A stretch of 64,000 nt of DNA from Candidatus Chloroploca mongolica (GTDB lineage: Bacteria > Chloroflexota > Chloroflexia > Chloroflexales > Chloroflexaceae): contig NZ_SIJK02000021.1 in NCBI RefSeq assembly GCF_004762035.2, positions 1-64,000 on the forward strand, written 5' to 3'. Position 1 is the first letter of the stretch; each line of letters starts with the position of its first letter. Positions 33,948 through 42,192 of the stretch are shown in pieces. The position numbers and the translations under genes are program-made. The notes under the pieces were generated by a model. The model searched no databases and was not told where the DNA came from. It saw only the letters and a list, made by a program, of their open reading frames with translations.

Positions 33948-35585
33948 ATGCAGGGTGCCAACAAGATCGCCTTCTCCACCCACCGAGCGTGGGTTGTCAT
34001 AGCGTTGCTGCTCGTGCTCAGCTTGAGCCTTGGTGCGTGTGTCCAGGAGGCGAAAGAGCCCCTTTCTGGGCCAGTGCCAAGCCCAGAGGCGGCTTCGGGT
34101 GGGACGCTCATTATGACGCTCGGCTCACGCGATCCGACCACGCTCGACCCGGCCCTCGTTGGTGATGTGACGAGCGCTTTTGTCACCCGGCAGATCTTCA
34201 GCGGTCTGGTACGGTTGGACAAAGACCTCGAAGTCGAACCAGATCTGGCCGAAAGCTGGGAACGCTCGGAGGATGGGCGGAGCTACACGTTTCGCCTGCG
34301 GCCCACGGCCAACTTTGCCGACGGGAGGCCAATCACGGCTGAGGATGTACGCTATAGCCTGGAACGCGCCACTGATCCACGGCTCGGGGCGATGCTTCCA
34401 TCTGCAACCTACCTGGGCGATATTGTCGGGGTCGCCGAAAAACTCGCCGGAACAGCCAGCACGATCAGCGGGTTGGAGGTTCTGGACGAACGTACCATCG
34501 TGCTGACGATTGACGCACCCAAGGGCTTCTTCCTCGCGAAACTGGCCCATCCAACGAGTTTCGTGGTTGACCAGCAGGCCGTTGAGTCCGGACGCCGCGA
34601 TTGGACCGAGCAACCGAATGGGAGTGGGCCCTTTACCATCGAACGCTGGGAGCGGAACCAGTTGCTGGTGCTGGCGCGCAATCCTCATTTCGCCCGTGAA
34701 CCGGCGCGCCTCGATCGCGTGCAGATGCTCATCGGTGCCGCCGCCAGCAATCCGCTGATCCTCTACGAACAGGGCCAGATCGATCTGACCAGTGTACCCT
34801 CATTTGCCCTGGCGCGCATTCAGGATGACAATAATCCCCTCGCGGCAGAACTCCGGCAAGAGCCACAACTCTCGCTCTTTTACCTGGGCATGAACGCCAA
34901 CTTGCCCCCGTTTGATGATGCCAACATCCGCGAAGCCTTCCGCCTCCTGATTGACCGCAGCCTGCTCACCAATGTGACGTTGCAAGGCACCGCCGAGTCA
35001 GCCTACGGCGTCCTTCCACCTGGCATGCCTGGGTATAACGAGCAACTGACGCCACTTGAGCCAGATGGTGAGCGCATCCGCGAACTGATTGCGACGTCAC
35101 GCTATGGGAGTGTGGAAGCCTTGCCACCAATTATCGCGTATGGCAGTTGGGCGAGCCTGCTGAGCGACGTGGCCGAAGCGACGCTCGGGATAACGATCGA
35201 GGTACGCGACTACGAAGATTTCGGCGACTACCTGGCCGCCCTGGAAGAGAACCGCTTCCAAATCTTTGGCACCGGGTGGATTGCCGACTATCCCGACCCC
35301 GAAAACTTCCTCGATGTGCTCTTTCGGAGTGGCAGCGGCCAAAACCATATGGCCTACAGCAACCCCGACGTTGATCTTCTGCTGAATCAGGCCGCCGTCG
35401 AGCCCGACGACAACAAACGCTACGCCCTCTATCAAGAGATTGAAGCGCGCATCATGGCCGACAGTCCGATCATCCCGCTCTACCATGACGTCGAGCATAT
35501 GCTGGTAAAACCCTACGTGCGCGGCCTTGAGCTTACACCAATGGGAGTGCTCGATCTCAGCACGGTTGAGTTGGTCAGGCCGTAG
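33948..35585 (+). CDS. Peptide-type ABC substrate-binding lipoprotein (SBP family 5)
   Basis: A 545-residue exported protein. The signal peptide ends with lipobox SLGAC (Cys29). After a short linker, GTLIMTLGSRDPTTLDPALVGD, FSGLVRLDKDLEVEPDLAESWE and FRLRPTANFADGRPITAEDVRYSLER are hallmarks of the DppA/OppA fold. The C-terminal GTGWIADYPDPENFLDVLF is also typical. It should deliver a peptide or similar ligand to an ABC importer, but no permease genes of that type lie here, so it is an orphan. GGGAGGA precedes the ATG. A TATAAT lies at 33896-33901 without a clear -35 box. Confidence 0.9.
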   Translation: MQGANKIAFSTHRAWVVIALLLVLSLSLGACVQEAKEPLSGPVPSPEAASGGTLIMTLGSRDPTTLDPALVGDVTSAFVTRQIFSGLVRLDKDLEVEPDLAESWERSEDGRSYTFRLRPTANFADGRPITAEDVRYSLERATDPRLGAMLPSATYLGDIVGVAEKLAGTASTISGLEVLDERTIVLTIDAPKGFFLAKLAHPTSFVVDQQAVESGRRDWTEQPNGSGPFTIERWERNQLLVLARNPHFAREPARLDRVQMLIGAAASNPLILYEQGQIDLTSVPSFALARIQDDNNPLAAELRQEPQLSLFYLGMNANLPPFDDANIREAFRLLIDRSLLTNVTLQGTAESAYGVLPPGMPGYNEQLTPLEPDGERIRELIATSRYGSVEALPPIIAYGSWASLLSDVAEATLGITIEVRDYEDFGDYLAALEENRFQIFGTGWIADYPDPENFLDVLFRSGSGQNHMAYSNPDVDLLLNQAAVEPDDNKRYALYQEIEARIMADSPIIPLYHDVEHMLVKPYVRGLELTPMGVLDLSTVELVRP

Positions 35586-35616
35586 GCTATCCCGCCAGCC
35601 ACTAGATATAGTAGCT

Positions 35617-35647
35617 TTATCCACAGTAATCCCCCAGATGTGGATAA
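35617..35647. promoter_or_regulatory. Two inverted consensus DnaA boxes
   Basis: TTATCCACA at 35617-35625 and TGTGGATAA at 35639-35647 are perfect DnaA-box sequences in inverted orientation, 13 bases apart. They lie in the 105-base gap between two convergent genes. No replication genes are nearby. The pair can also form a 9-base stem and act as a terminator. Confidence 0.5.
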
Positions 35648-35690
35648 CTTTACCATAACAAAGGTAGGAAACCGGGGCTGAACCTCGTTT

Positions 35691-36518
35691 TCAGACATGC
35701 TCAAGCAGTTCGTGCAACGGCCCGGCGATCTCGGCGAGCGCCGGAGGCAGGGGGTCACCACGCAGGATCGCTTGCCCGAGGGCCGAGCTTTTGAGTTCGA
35801 TCAGCTCCCGTTCGAGTTGATTGGTCATCAAGACGTCACGCTGGATCTGGCCGTCACGAATGGTGATCACACGCTGTGCCGCCGCTGCGACCTCACTGTT
35901 GTGGGTGACAATGATCAGCGTGGTGCCCTGTTCGCGGTTGAGCGTGGTGAGCAGGGCCATGATGTCCGCGGTGGTTTTGGTATCGAGGTTGCCCGTTGGT
36001 TCATCGGCAAGGATTATTGCCGGGCGATTGGCGAGCGCACGGGCGACGGCAACCCGTTGACGCTCGCCCCCCGAAAGCTGGTTGGGCAGATGGTTGATGC
36101 GCGACGCGAGGCCAACCATCGTCAGCAATTCTTGCGCCCGGGCGCGACGCTGACCAGCCCGCAGCGACGACTCGTACATCGGGACTTCGACATTCTCACG
36201 AGCAGTCAGCGTCGGCAAGAGGTTGTGACTCTGAAAGATAAAGCCAATCGTCTCCCCGCGAAAACGGTCGAGGTTACGAACCTTGGTCAGTGAAGTCCCA
36301 TTGATGATCACGTCGCCTGAAGAGGGGCGATCAAGCGCACCGATCAGATTCAAGAGGGTGGATTTGCCCGAGCCCGACGGGCCGACAATCGCCACGATCT
36401 CACCGGCCTGGATCTGCAGATCGACCTCATTCAAGGCTCGCACCGGCACACGCTCACCATAGATACGGGTCAATTTGCGTGCCTCGAGCACAATTGTCGT
36501 AGGCATAAAGTCGCTCAT
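35691..36518 (-). CDS. ABC transporter ATP-binding protein (MacB/LolD type)
   Basis: A 275-residue ATPase. Walker A GPSGSGKST (near 47), Q-loop FQSHNLLP, signature LSGGERQRVAVARAL, Walker B IILADEPTGNLD and the H-loop THN are all present. The LolD/MacB subfamily powers permeases that act mechanically on periplasmic partners rather than moving solutes across the bilayer. It has a 50-residue C-terminal tail of unknown role. It starts two bases after the permease stop. With the fused permease and the HlyD-like protein it forms a MacAB-like export operon. Confidence 0.92.
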   Translation of the reverse strand: MSDFMPTTIVLEARKLTRIYGERVPVRALNEVDLQIQAGEIVAIVGPSGSGKSTLLNLIGALDRPSSGDVIINGTSLTKVRNLDRFRGETIGFIFQSHNLLPTLTARENVEVPMYESSLRAGQRRARAQELLTMVGLASRINHLPNQLSGGERQRVAVARALANRPAIILADEPTGNLDTKTTADIMALLTTLNREQGTTLIIVTHNSEVAAAAQRVITIRDGQIQRDVLMTNQLERELIELKSSALGQAILRGDPLPPALAEIAGPLHELLEHV

Positions 36519-36520
36519 TT

Positions 36521-38764
36521 CTATTCGTGATAGAGCGCCGCAATCGGGCGCAGGCGCACCGCTCGCCACGCTGGCAACAGGCCACCAATCAGGCCGAGGC
36601 CGAGCGCCAGCCCGAAAATACGCCACAGATCGGCACTTGCATAGCTGATTGCGAGCACTTCGCCGTACCCCGGGATCATGACGAGCAACTGGTTGAGGCC
36701 CATCCCAAGCCCAAGGCCAGCCAGACCGCTGAGCAAGGCGAGGGCCAACGACTCGGCGAGGATCATCCGCAACACACGCCGACCACGCCAGCCGACCGCC
36801 CGCAGCACACCAATTTCGTGGGTGCGCTCAAAGACACTCATCAGCATCACATTCATCATGACGACGCCACCAACGAGCATCATCAAACCCATCAAGGCTC
36901 CAAAAAAGGCGTCCATCGTGGCAAAGTCTTGCATGCGTGACGTCAGATCGTTCGTACGCGCAACCAGCAGTTCAGGGTAGCGCGCCTCAAGCTCAGCCGC
37001 GATCTCGGCGGCTCGCTCAGGCGTATGCAGGCTAATCCCGAGGAACGAGACCTGACGCGGCTTGCCAAAGAGACGCTGCGCCTCACGGATGCTAATCACC
37101 CCGCCCGAGTCTTCATAGCCAATCCCGGTTTCGTAGATGCCCACAATCGTGAAGGTCTGACCGCTCAGGCGGAGCCGATCGCCCACCTGCTTATCCAGGC
37201 TATTGGCGGCCAGGCGCCCCAGGATAATGTCATCACTCCGTTGGATCAAACGGCCCTCGCTCACGCGATAATGGGCGATATGGTTCTCGCGGGGGTCAAG
37301 GCCATAGAGCAAAAAGAAGGGCAGGCCAGGTACCGCCGTTGAGCCAAAGACCAGCCGCGAGACAGCTTTGACCTCGGGGTGGGTGCGAAGATGATCGGCG
37401 AGCCGTTCGTCAATTGACGAGAACATCGCATCAGACGCGCCCGCTTGCTGGGCGAGAATATCAGCCTGGCCGGCACCAAGCATCTCGGTAATGACCTGAC
37501 GCGAGCCTTCGGCGATGCCACTGAGTGCAACGATCAAACCAACGCCAACGCCGATCCCAAGCATGGTCATCAAACTACGCGTCGGTCGGCGCAGCAGATT
37601 GCGGAGCGCCGGCCCGCGTAGCAACGGGGCCAACAGGCGTGCCATCAAGCCCCAACGCACACTCGACCCTGCCTCGGCGCGCATCGCCTCGACCGGGGCA
37701 AGGCGGGCGGCCCGCCACGCCGGATAGCCGCCGCCAACTAGTCCAAGCACACCGGCAATCAGCACCGCCTGCACCATCGCCGACGATTCCAATTCACCGC
37801 TAAGGAAGCCACTCAACGCCGCCGATTGAGCTAGCAGTGTAATTGAACCAGCCGCGAGCAACAGGCCAAGCAGACCACCGGCGAACGCCACGATCAGCGC
37901 TTCACCAATGATCATGCTCACCACACGCCGCCTGCGCCACCCAAGCGCCCGCAGCACCCCGATCTCGCGGGTGCGCTCAAAAACGCTCATCAACTGAGCA
38001 TTCATCATCCCCAGGCCACCAACCAGCATCGCAAAAATGCCGATCACCCAGCCCATCGAACGATAAATTTCAAGCAGATCGTCCTGACTATGGGGATCGC
38101 CCGAGCGCGTCGCTGCCAGATCAGGCCAGCGTTGCTCAATGCGCTCTTTGAGCGCATCGCGTTCATGGGCATCACGGACAAGAACTTTGAAAAAGGTCAC
38201 CTGGCGACGGCGATCAAAGGCACGCTGCGCATCATCAAGATGGATCACCGCCCCATTGTCTTCAAAGCTCGCCCCGGTCTCATAGATCCCAACAACGGTA
38301 TAGCTCATCTCATTGATGCGAAACTTATCACCAACCTGCTTTTTGAAATTGAGCGCTGCCTGACGACCGAGAATCAATTCACGGCGGGTAGCCACCGAAC
38401 GCCCATCAACAATGCGATAACGCTGGATCGCAAACCCACGCGGTTCTTCACCCGCAATGAGAAAATAGGGCGTCTCGGGCAACTGCAGAATGCCGATGAC
38501 CGTCCGATTCACGGCCGTCACACCCGGCATCGCGGTAATTTCATCACCGATCTCGGCATCGATAGCGCCCATCATAATCATGAGCGCATCTTTCTGGCTA
38601 ATGAGCAGATCGGCATCGCGGGTATCGCCCGCACTGCCAAACCCACGCGCCATACCCTCACCAAAGGCCGAGAGCACCACGACCGCCGCGACCCCGATCG
38701 CAACGCCAAGCAGGGTCAGCAGGGTACGAACCTTGCGTCGCAGCAGATTTTTGAAACTGAGCAT
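36521..38764 (-). CDS. Fused tandem MacB/FtsX-type permease
   Basis: A 747-residue permease in which the MacB_PCD-FtsX module occurs twice. Half 1 begins MLSFKNLLRRKVRTLLTLLGVAIGV. Half 2 begins near residue 375 with LRNLLRRPTRSLMTMLGIGVGVG. Each half has an extracytoplasmic domain with a RLVFGSTAVPGLPFF- or ETPYFLIAGEEPRG-like core, then three helices with FERTREIGVLRALGWRRRRV and FERTHEIGVLRAVGWRGRRV. Usual MacB permeases are single modules that dimerise, so this is a covalent dimer. It lies between the HlyD-like adaptor gene (10-base gap) and the ATPase gene. Confidence 0.88.
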   Translation of the reverse strand: MLSFKNLLRRKVRTLLTLLGVAIGVAAVVVLSAFGEGMARGFGSAGDTRDADLLISQKDALMIMMGAIDAEIGDEITAMPGVTAVNRTVIGILQLPETPYFLIAGEEPRGFAIQRYRIVDGRSVATRRELILGRQAALNFKKQVGDKFRINEMSYTVVGIYETGASFEDNGAVIHLDDAQRAFDRRRQVTFFKVLVRDAHERDALKERIEQRWPDLAATRSGDPHSQDDLLEIYRSMGWVIGIFAMLVGGLGMMNAQLMSVFERTREIGVLRALGWRRRRVVSMIIGEALIVAFAGGLLGLLLAAGSITLLAQSAALSGFLSGELESSAMVQAVLIAGVLGLVGGGYPAWRAARLAPVEAMRAEAGSSVRWGLMARLLAPLLRGPALRNLLRRPTRSLMTMLGIGVGVGLIVALSGIAEGSRQVITEMLGAGQADILAQQAGASDAMFSSIDERLADHLRTHPEVKAVSRLVFGSTAVPGLPFFLLYGLDPRENHIAHYRVSEGRLIQRSDDIILGRLAANSLDKQVGDRLRLSGQTFTIVGIYETGIGYEDSGGVISIREAQRLFGKPRQVSFLGISLHTPERAAEIAAELEARYPELLVARTNDLTSRMQDFATMDAFFGALMGLMMLVGGVVMMNVMLMSVFERTHEIGVLRAVGWRGRRVLRMILAESLALALLSGLAGLGLGMGLNQLLVMIPGYGEVLAISYASADLWRIFGLALGLGLIGGLLPAWRAVRLRPIAALYHE

Positions 38765-38774
38765 GACGCCCCCT

Positions 38775-40262
38775 TCAACCTTCGAGGGTCATGGTCGCCG
38801 TCATATTCCAGCGCAGCCGCGGATCCCACGTTTGCGGGACAATCGTGACCGTATAGATGACATCGCCTTGATAGGTCTTGCCCATGGCTTCAATCTGGCT
38901 AATCACACCGACAAGGTTGAGCTCAGGCAAAGCATCAAAGCTCAGAGCCACCGTATCACCTTCACGCACCGCCACAATATCCAGTTCGGTAAGATCGCTT
39001 GTCTCAATCTTCCACGAAGTCAGATCGGCCAGCACAAAGGCGGGCAACGTAGCCGATGGCTGTTCGCCTGGCTCAAGATTGATCGTCACCACCGTTGCGG
39101 CAAAAGGAGCGGTCAGTGTCGCTTTGGCAAGGGCAAGCTCGGCGAGGCGCAGATTGGCCTGGCTCGCACGTACACGCGCCTCGGCGGCGGCGATTGCTGG
39201 CGTTGAGGGATCGGCGAGCACCTGTTGCAACCCAGCTTCGGCCTGTTCCACACCAGCCTGGGCGGCCTCGAGTTCACCCGCACGAGCGGTACCACTCAAC
39301 TGGGCCAGGCGCGCCTGAGCCGCGCTGACCCGTGCCCGCGCACCGGCGATCTGGTCATTCTCGGCCCCGGCGAGCAAACGATCACGCCGCGCCTCAAGTT
39401 CACGCAGTTGCGCCGTGGCAGCCTCAATGCCGGTGCGTTCAGCCTGCATGGCGTGTTCCAGGGCAACCCGGGCCTCTTCAAGAGCGGCTTCGCCATTTGC
39501 CACGGCACGGAAGGCCGCCGCTTCGGCATCCTGACGCGCCTGGGCAAGCGTTTCGCCCTGACGCTCGGCCTGTTCGCGCAGATCTTTATTTTCCCAGACA
39601 ATGCGACTATACGCATCCTGGAGATCACGCAGGGCATTCGCCGCCTGGGTCACCCGCACCTCGGCGGCAAGCTTGGCTGCCGCAAGCGCATCGCGTTGCG
39701 CCTGCAGATTGGCCTGGGCTTGTGCGACCGCTGCTTCGGCCTGGGTCAGTTCCGAGCGATTGGGGCCAGCCAGCAGCCGTGCCAGGAGCGCCTGGGCCTC
39801 ACGCAATTCATCGCGGGCAGCCTGAAGATCAGCCGCTGTGACCCGCCCGGCGGTCTGGCGCTCGGCGGCCTGCGCCTGCGCAAGTTGCGCCTCGGCGGCA
39901 GCGATTGCCTCGGGGCGCGCCGGCTCACGCAAAAGTTCATACTGCGCCTGCGCCTCGTCAAGCACCGCACGCGCCTGTTCAACCGCAGCTTCAAGCTCAG
40001 CCGTTTCCAACCGGGCCAGAGGTGCCCCTGGCTCGACCGTTTCACCCTCGCTGACCAGCACCTCGGCAACGGTACCAGGCAGCGCAAACTGCACCTCAAC
40101 CGAACGGGCGGGCACAACCCGCCCATCAGCAATCACCAGTGGTGGTGGCGGCGCAAACGTATCTTCGATGACAGGCGTAGGCGTTGACGCCTGACCAAAG
40201 GAACAACTTGTCAACAACAACGTTGCAACGAGCACGACCATGCCAAAACCATGTCGTGACAT
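38775..40262 (-). CDS. HlyD/MacA-like membrane fusion lipoprotein
   Basis: A 495-residue exported protein with lipobox LLTSC near residue 20. A short biotinyl-lipoyl-like half (VQFALPGTVAEVLVSEGETVEPGAPLARL) is followed by a very long Ala/Glu/Gln/Arg-rich coiled coil (about 85-325), then the second lipoyl half (TLTAPFAATVVTINLEPGEQP) and a beta-barrel domain. This is the adaptor of MacAB-like tripartite exporters. GAGGTG lies six bases before the ATG. It heads the three-gene export operon. Confidence 0.9.
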   Translation of the reverse strand: MSRHGFGMVVLVATLLLTSCSFGQASTPTPVIEDTFAPPPPLVIADGRVVPARSVEVQFALPGTVAEVLVSEGETVEPGAPLARLETAELEAAVEQARAVLDEAQAQYELLREPARPEAIAAAEAQLAQAQAAERQTAGRVTAADLQAARDELREAQALLARLLAGPNRSELTQAEAAVAQAQANLQAQRDALAAAKLAAEVRVTQAANALRDLQDAYSRIVWENKDLREQAERQGETLAQARQDAEAAAFRAVANGEAALEEARVALEHAMQAERTGIEAATAQLRELEARRDRLLAGAENDQIAGARARVSAAQARLAQLSGTARAGELEAAQAGVEQAEAGLQQVLADPSTPAIAAAEARVRASQANLRLAELALAKATLTAPFAATVVTINLEPGEQPSATLPAFVLADLTSWKIETSDLTELDIVAVREGDTVALSFDALPELNLVGVISQIEAMGKTYQGDVIYTVTIVPQTWDPRLRWNMTATMTLEG

Positions 40263-40295
40263 CACACACCTCTAATTCGTTGACACACTCATAAA

Positions 40296-40317
40296 CTTCA
40301 GGGCGCAGACCCTGAAG
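40296..40317. repeat. Small hairpin between divergent export and ppsR genes
   Basis: CTTCAGGG and CCCTGAAG surround a CGCAGA loop, about 35 bases before the adaptor gene start. It could be a protein-binding site or mRNA leader hairpin. Confidence 0.4.
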
Positions 40318-40455
40318 AGCATTCCCGTTCATTATCGCACACCTGTATCTACAAACGTGTAAAAGTCCCATAACAGCCTGTAACCGTTTCACCATCAATC
40401 CGCAAAGAAGTGTGCTACAATTTGACCCATTCTGGCCAGAAACATGAGGAAAACC

Positions 40456-41334
40456 ATGGATCAAACGAGGACACCGATGTCTCAGGATGCGAGTCTGGCC
40501 CCACCGATCTATGTCGTATCAGGGGGCGAGGGACTGGTCGGATCGGAAGTGGCACGCCTGGTGATCAGCCAATTCGAGGGCGTCCAGGTACCCGTGATTG
40601 TCATTCCGAATGTCCACACTACCGAGCAGATCAGTGAAGTCATCGAAGAAGCGCGGGTCAGCCGCGGAACCATCCTTCATACACTGATGGAGCCAGGCGT
40701 GCGTCGCGATCTGATGCGGAAGGCACGGGACAACCGCGTGGTCGAAATTGATCTGGTGGGTTCGGTTCTTGCCCGCGTTGCCACCCTGGTCGGCAAAGAA
40801 CCTCTGGGCAAACCGGGGCTCTACAAACAACGCCTTTCGACCTATTTTGATCGCCTTGAGGCGATTGAATATTCGATCAAGCATGACGATGGTGCGCGCA
40901 CCGATGAGTTGCACGACGCAGAGATTGTGCTCGTCGGCATTTCACGCGTCGGCAAAACCCCACTGAGTATGTACCTGGCCGTGCTTGGCTGGAAGGTGGC
41001 GAATATTCCGCTGGTCAAAGAGGTTCCGCCCCCTGAAGCACTCTTTCAGATTGATCGCCGACGGGTGATTGGCCTTGTTGTTGACGCGGAACAGATCACC
41101 GCACGGCGCCGCCATCGGCAGCGTCGGACAGGCATGGCGTTTGGGAGTCGGTATGTCAGCCAGGAGACGACCGAGGACGAGGTCGAATGGGCACGTCGCC
41201 TCTTTCGCCAGCATGGGTGGGCCACGCTTAATTTGACCGACCGCTCCATTGAAGAGAGCGCCGACGAAATCATTGCGCTCGTCGCGCGCTGGTTCAAACA
41301 TGGTACGGAAATAGATCCGTCGGGAGAATCCTAG
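40456..41334 (+). CDS. ppsR: PEP synthase regulatory protein (DUF299 kinase/pyrophosphorylase)
   Basis: A 292-residue bifunctional regulator that phosphorylates and dephosphorylates PEP synthase or pyruvate phosphate dikinase, depending on ADP and phosphate. The P-loop is GISRVGKTPLSMYLA (near 160), preceded by the DUF299 N-terminal YVVSGGEGLVGSEVARLV. TEDEVEWARRLFRQHGW and RSIEESADEI near the end are typical. The ATG at 40456 has GAGGAAAACC upstream. Another ATG at 40477 also has a good site. It controls gluconeogenic flux. No target gene is nearby. Confidence 0.9.
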   Translation: MDQTRTPMSQDASLAPPIYVVSGGEGLVGSEVARLVISQFEGVQVPVIVIPNVHTTEQISEVIEEARVSRGTILHTLMEPGVRRDLMRKARDNRVVEIDLVGSVLARVATLVGKEPLGKPGLYKQRLSTYFDRLEAIEYSIKHDDGARTDELHDAEIVLVGISRVGKTPLSMYLAVLGWKVANIPLVKEVPPPEALFQIDRRRVIGLVVDAEQITARRRHRQRRTGMAFGSRYVSQETTEDEVEWARRLFRQHGWATLNLTDRSIEESADEIIALVARWFKHGTEIDPSGES

Positions 41335-41340
41335 GCGCAA

Positions 41341-42060
41341 TACCATTCAAAGAAGCGCACGCGAAGGCGCGAAGGCGCGAAGGGGTCGCGCATCTACGCG
41401 GCAAAGAAGCGCACGCGAAGGCGCGAAGGGGTCGCGCATCTACGCGAAAAACGTTGCGCCTTTGCGTCAAAACAACCGCCTTATACCAATTCCGCTTGAA
41501 GGTGCCGCATTGTCATGCTGAGCGCAGCGAAGCATCTGTGCCGTTGGGACGCCCGTGACCCTTCGCTTCGCTCCTGCGCAACAAACCTCATGGATGGTCG
41601 GATCGCAACGCTTCCGCGGTCATTCCGAACGAAGCCGTAGGCGCAGTGAGGAATCTGCACTGATCGACATGGAAGACCCCTCACTTCGTTCGGGGTGACA
41701 AGGGCGTTCGGGGTGACAAGGGCGTTCGGGGTGACAAGGGCGTTCGGGGTGACATTGCGGGCCTGGGCACCAGCCTGGTTGCTCACGGCATCACTCCTTA
41801 GCAACACACCTCCTGGGCGGAGCGCAACGCCTCCCCGCCTCCTGGGCGGAGCGCAACGCCTCCCCGCCTCCTGGGCGGAGCGCAACGCCTTCGTTGTCAT
41901 TCCGAACGAAGCCGTAGGCGTAGTGAGGAATCTGCACTGATCGACATGGAAGACCCCTCACTTCGTTCGGGGTGACAAGGGCGTTCGGGGTGACAAGGGC
42001 GGTGTTCGGGGTGCCATGGCCGGGCCGGTGCAACACCCTGGTTGCGCACGGCATCACTGG
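41341..42060. repeat. Repeat-rich intergenic region
   Basis: This 858-base gap has no credible gene. From 41341 it holds two copies of the GCGCACGCGAAGGCGCGAAGG element, ending with TTTGCGTCAAAAC near 41475. A near-identical block of about 105 bases occurs at 41619-41724 and 41896-42000, differing at one base, with GTCATTCCGAACGAAGCCGT at its start. An 18-base unit GGGTGACAAGGGCGTTCG is repeated about four times from 41690. A 29-base unit with GGCGGAGCGCAACGCC occurs three times from 41807 to 41893. Related ends GCACGGCATCACT occur at about 41784 and 42047. Confidence 0.8.
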
Positions 42061-42192
42061 CCCACAGGCCATGTGGTACTCAGGGTAACCATGCGGGCTC
42101 CTCAACGGTAAATGGTATTATGTGCAAGGTATTGATCCTAGTCGTTGACCTTCTGGACCCAGTACGACCACTTCATGTGCATGGGGAGAGGC

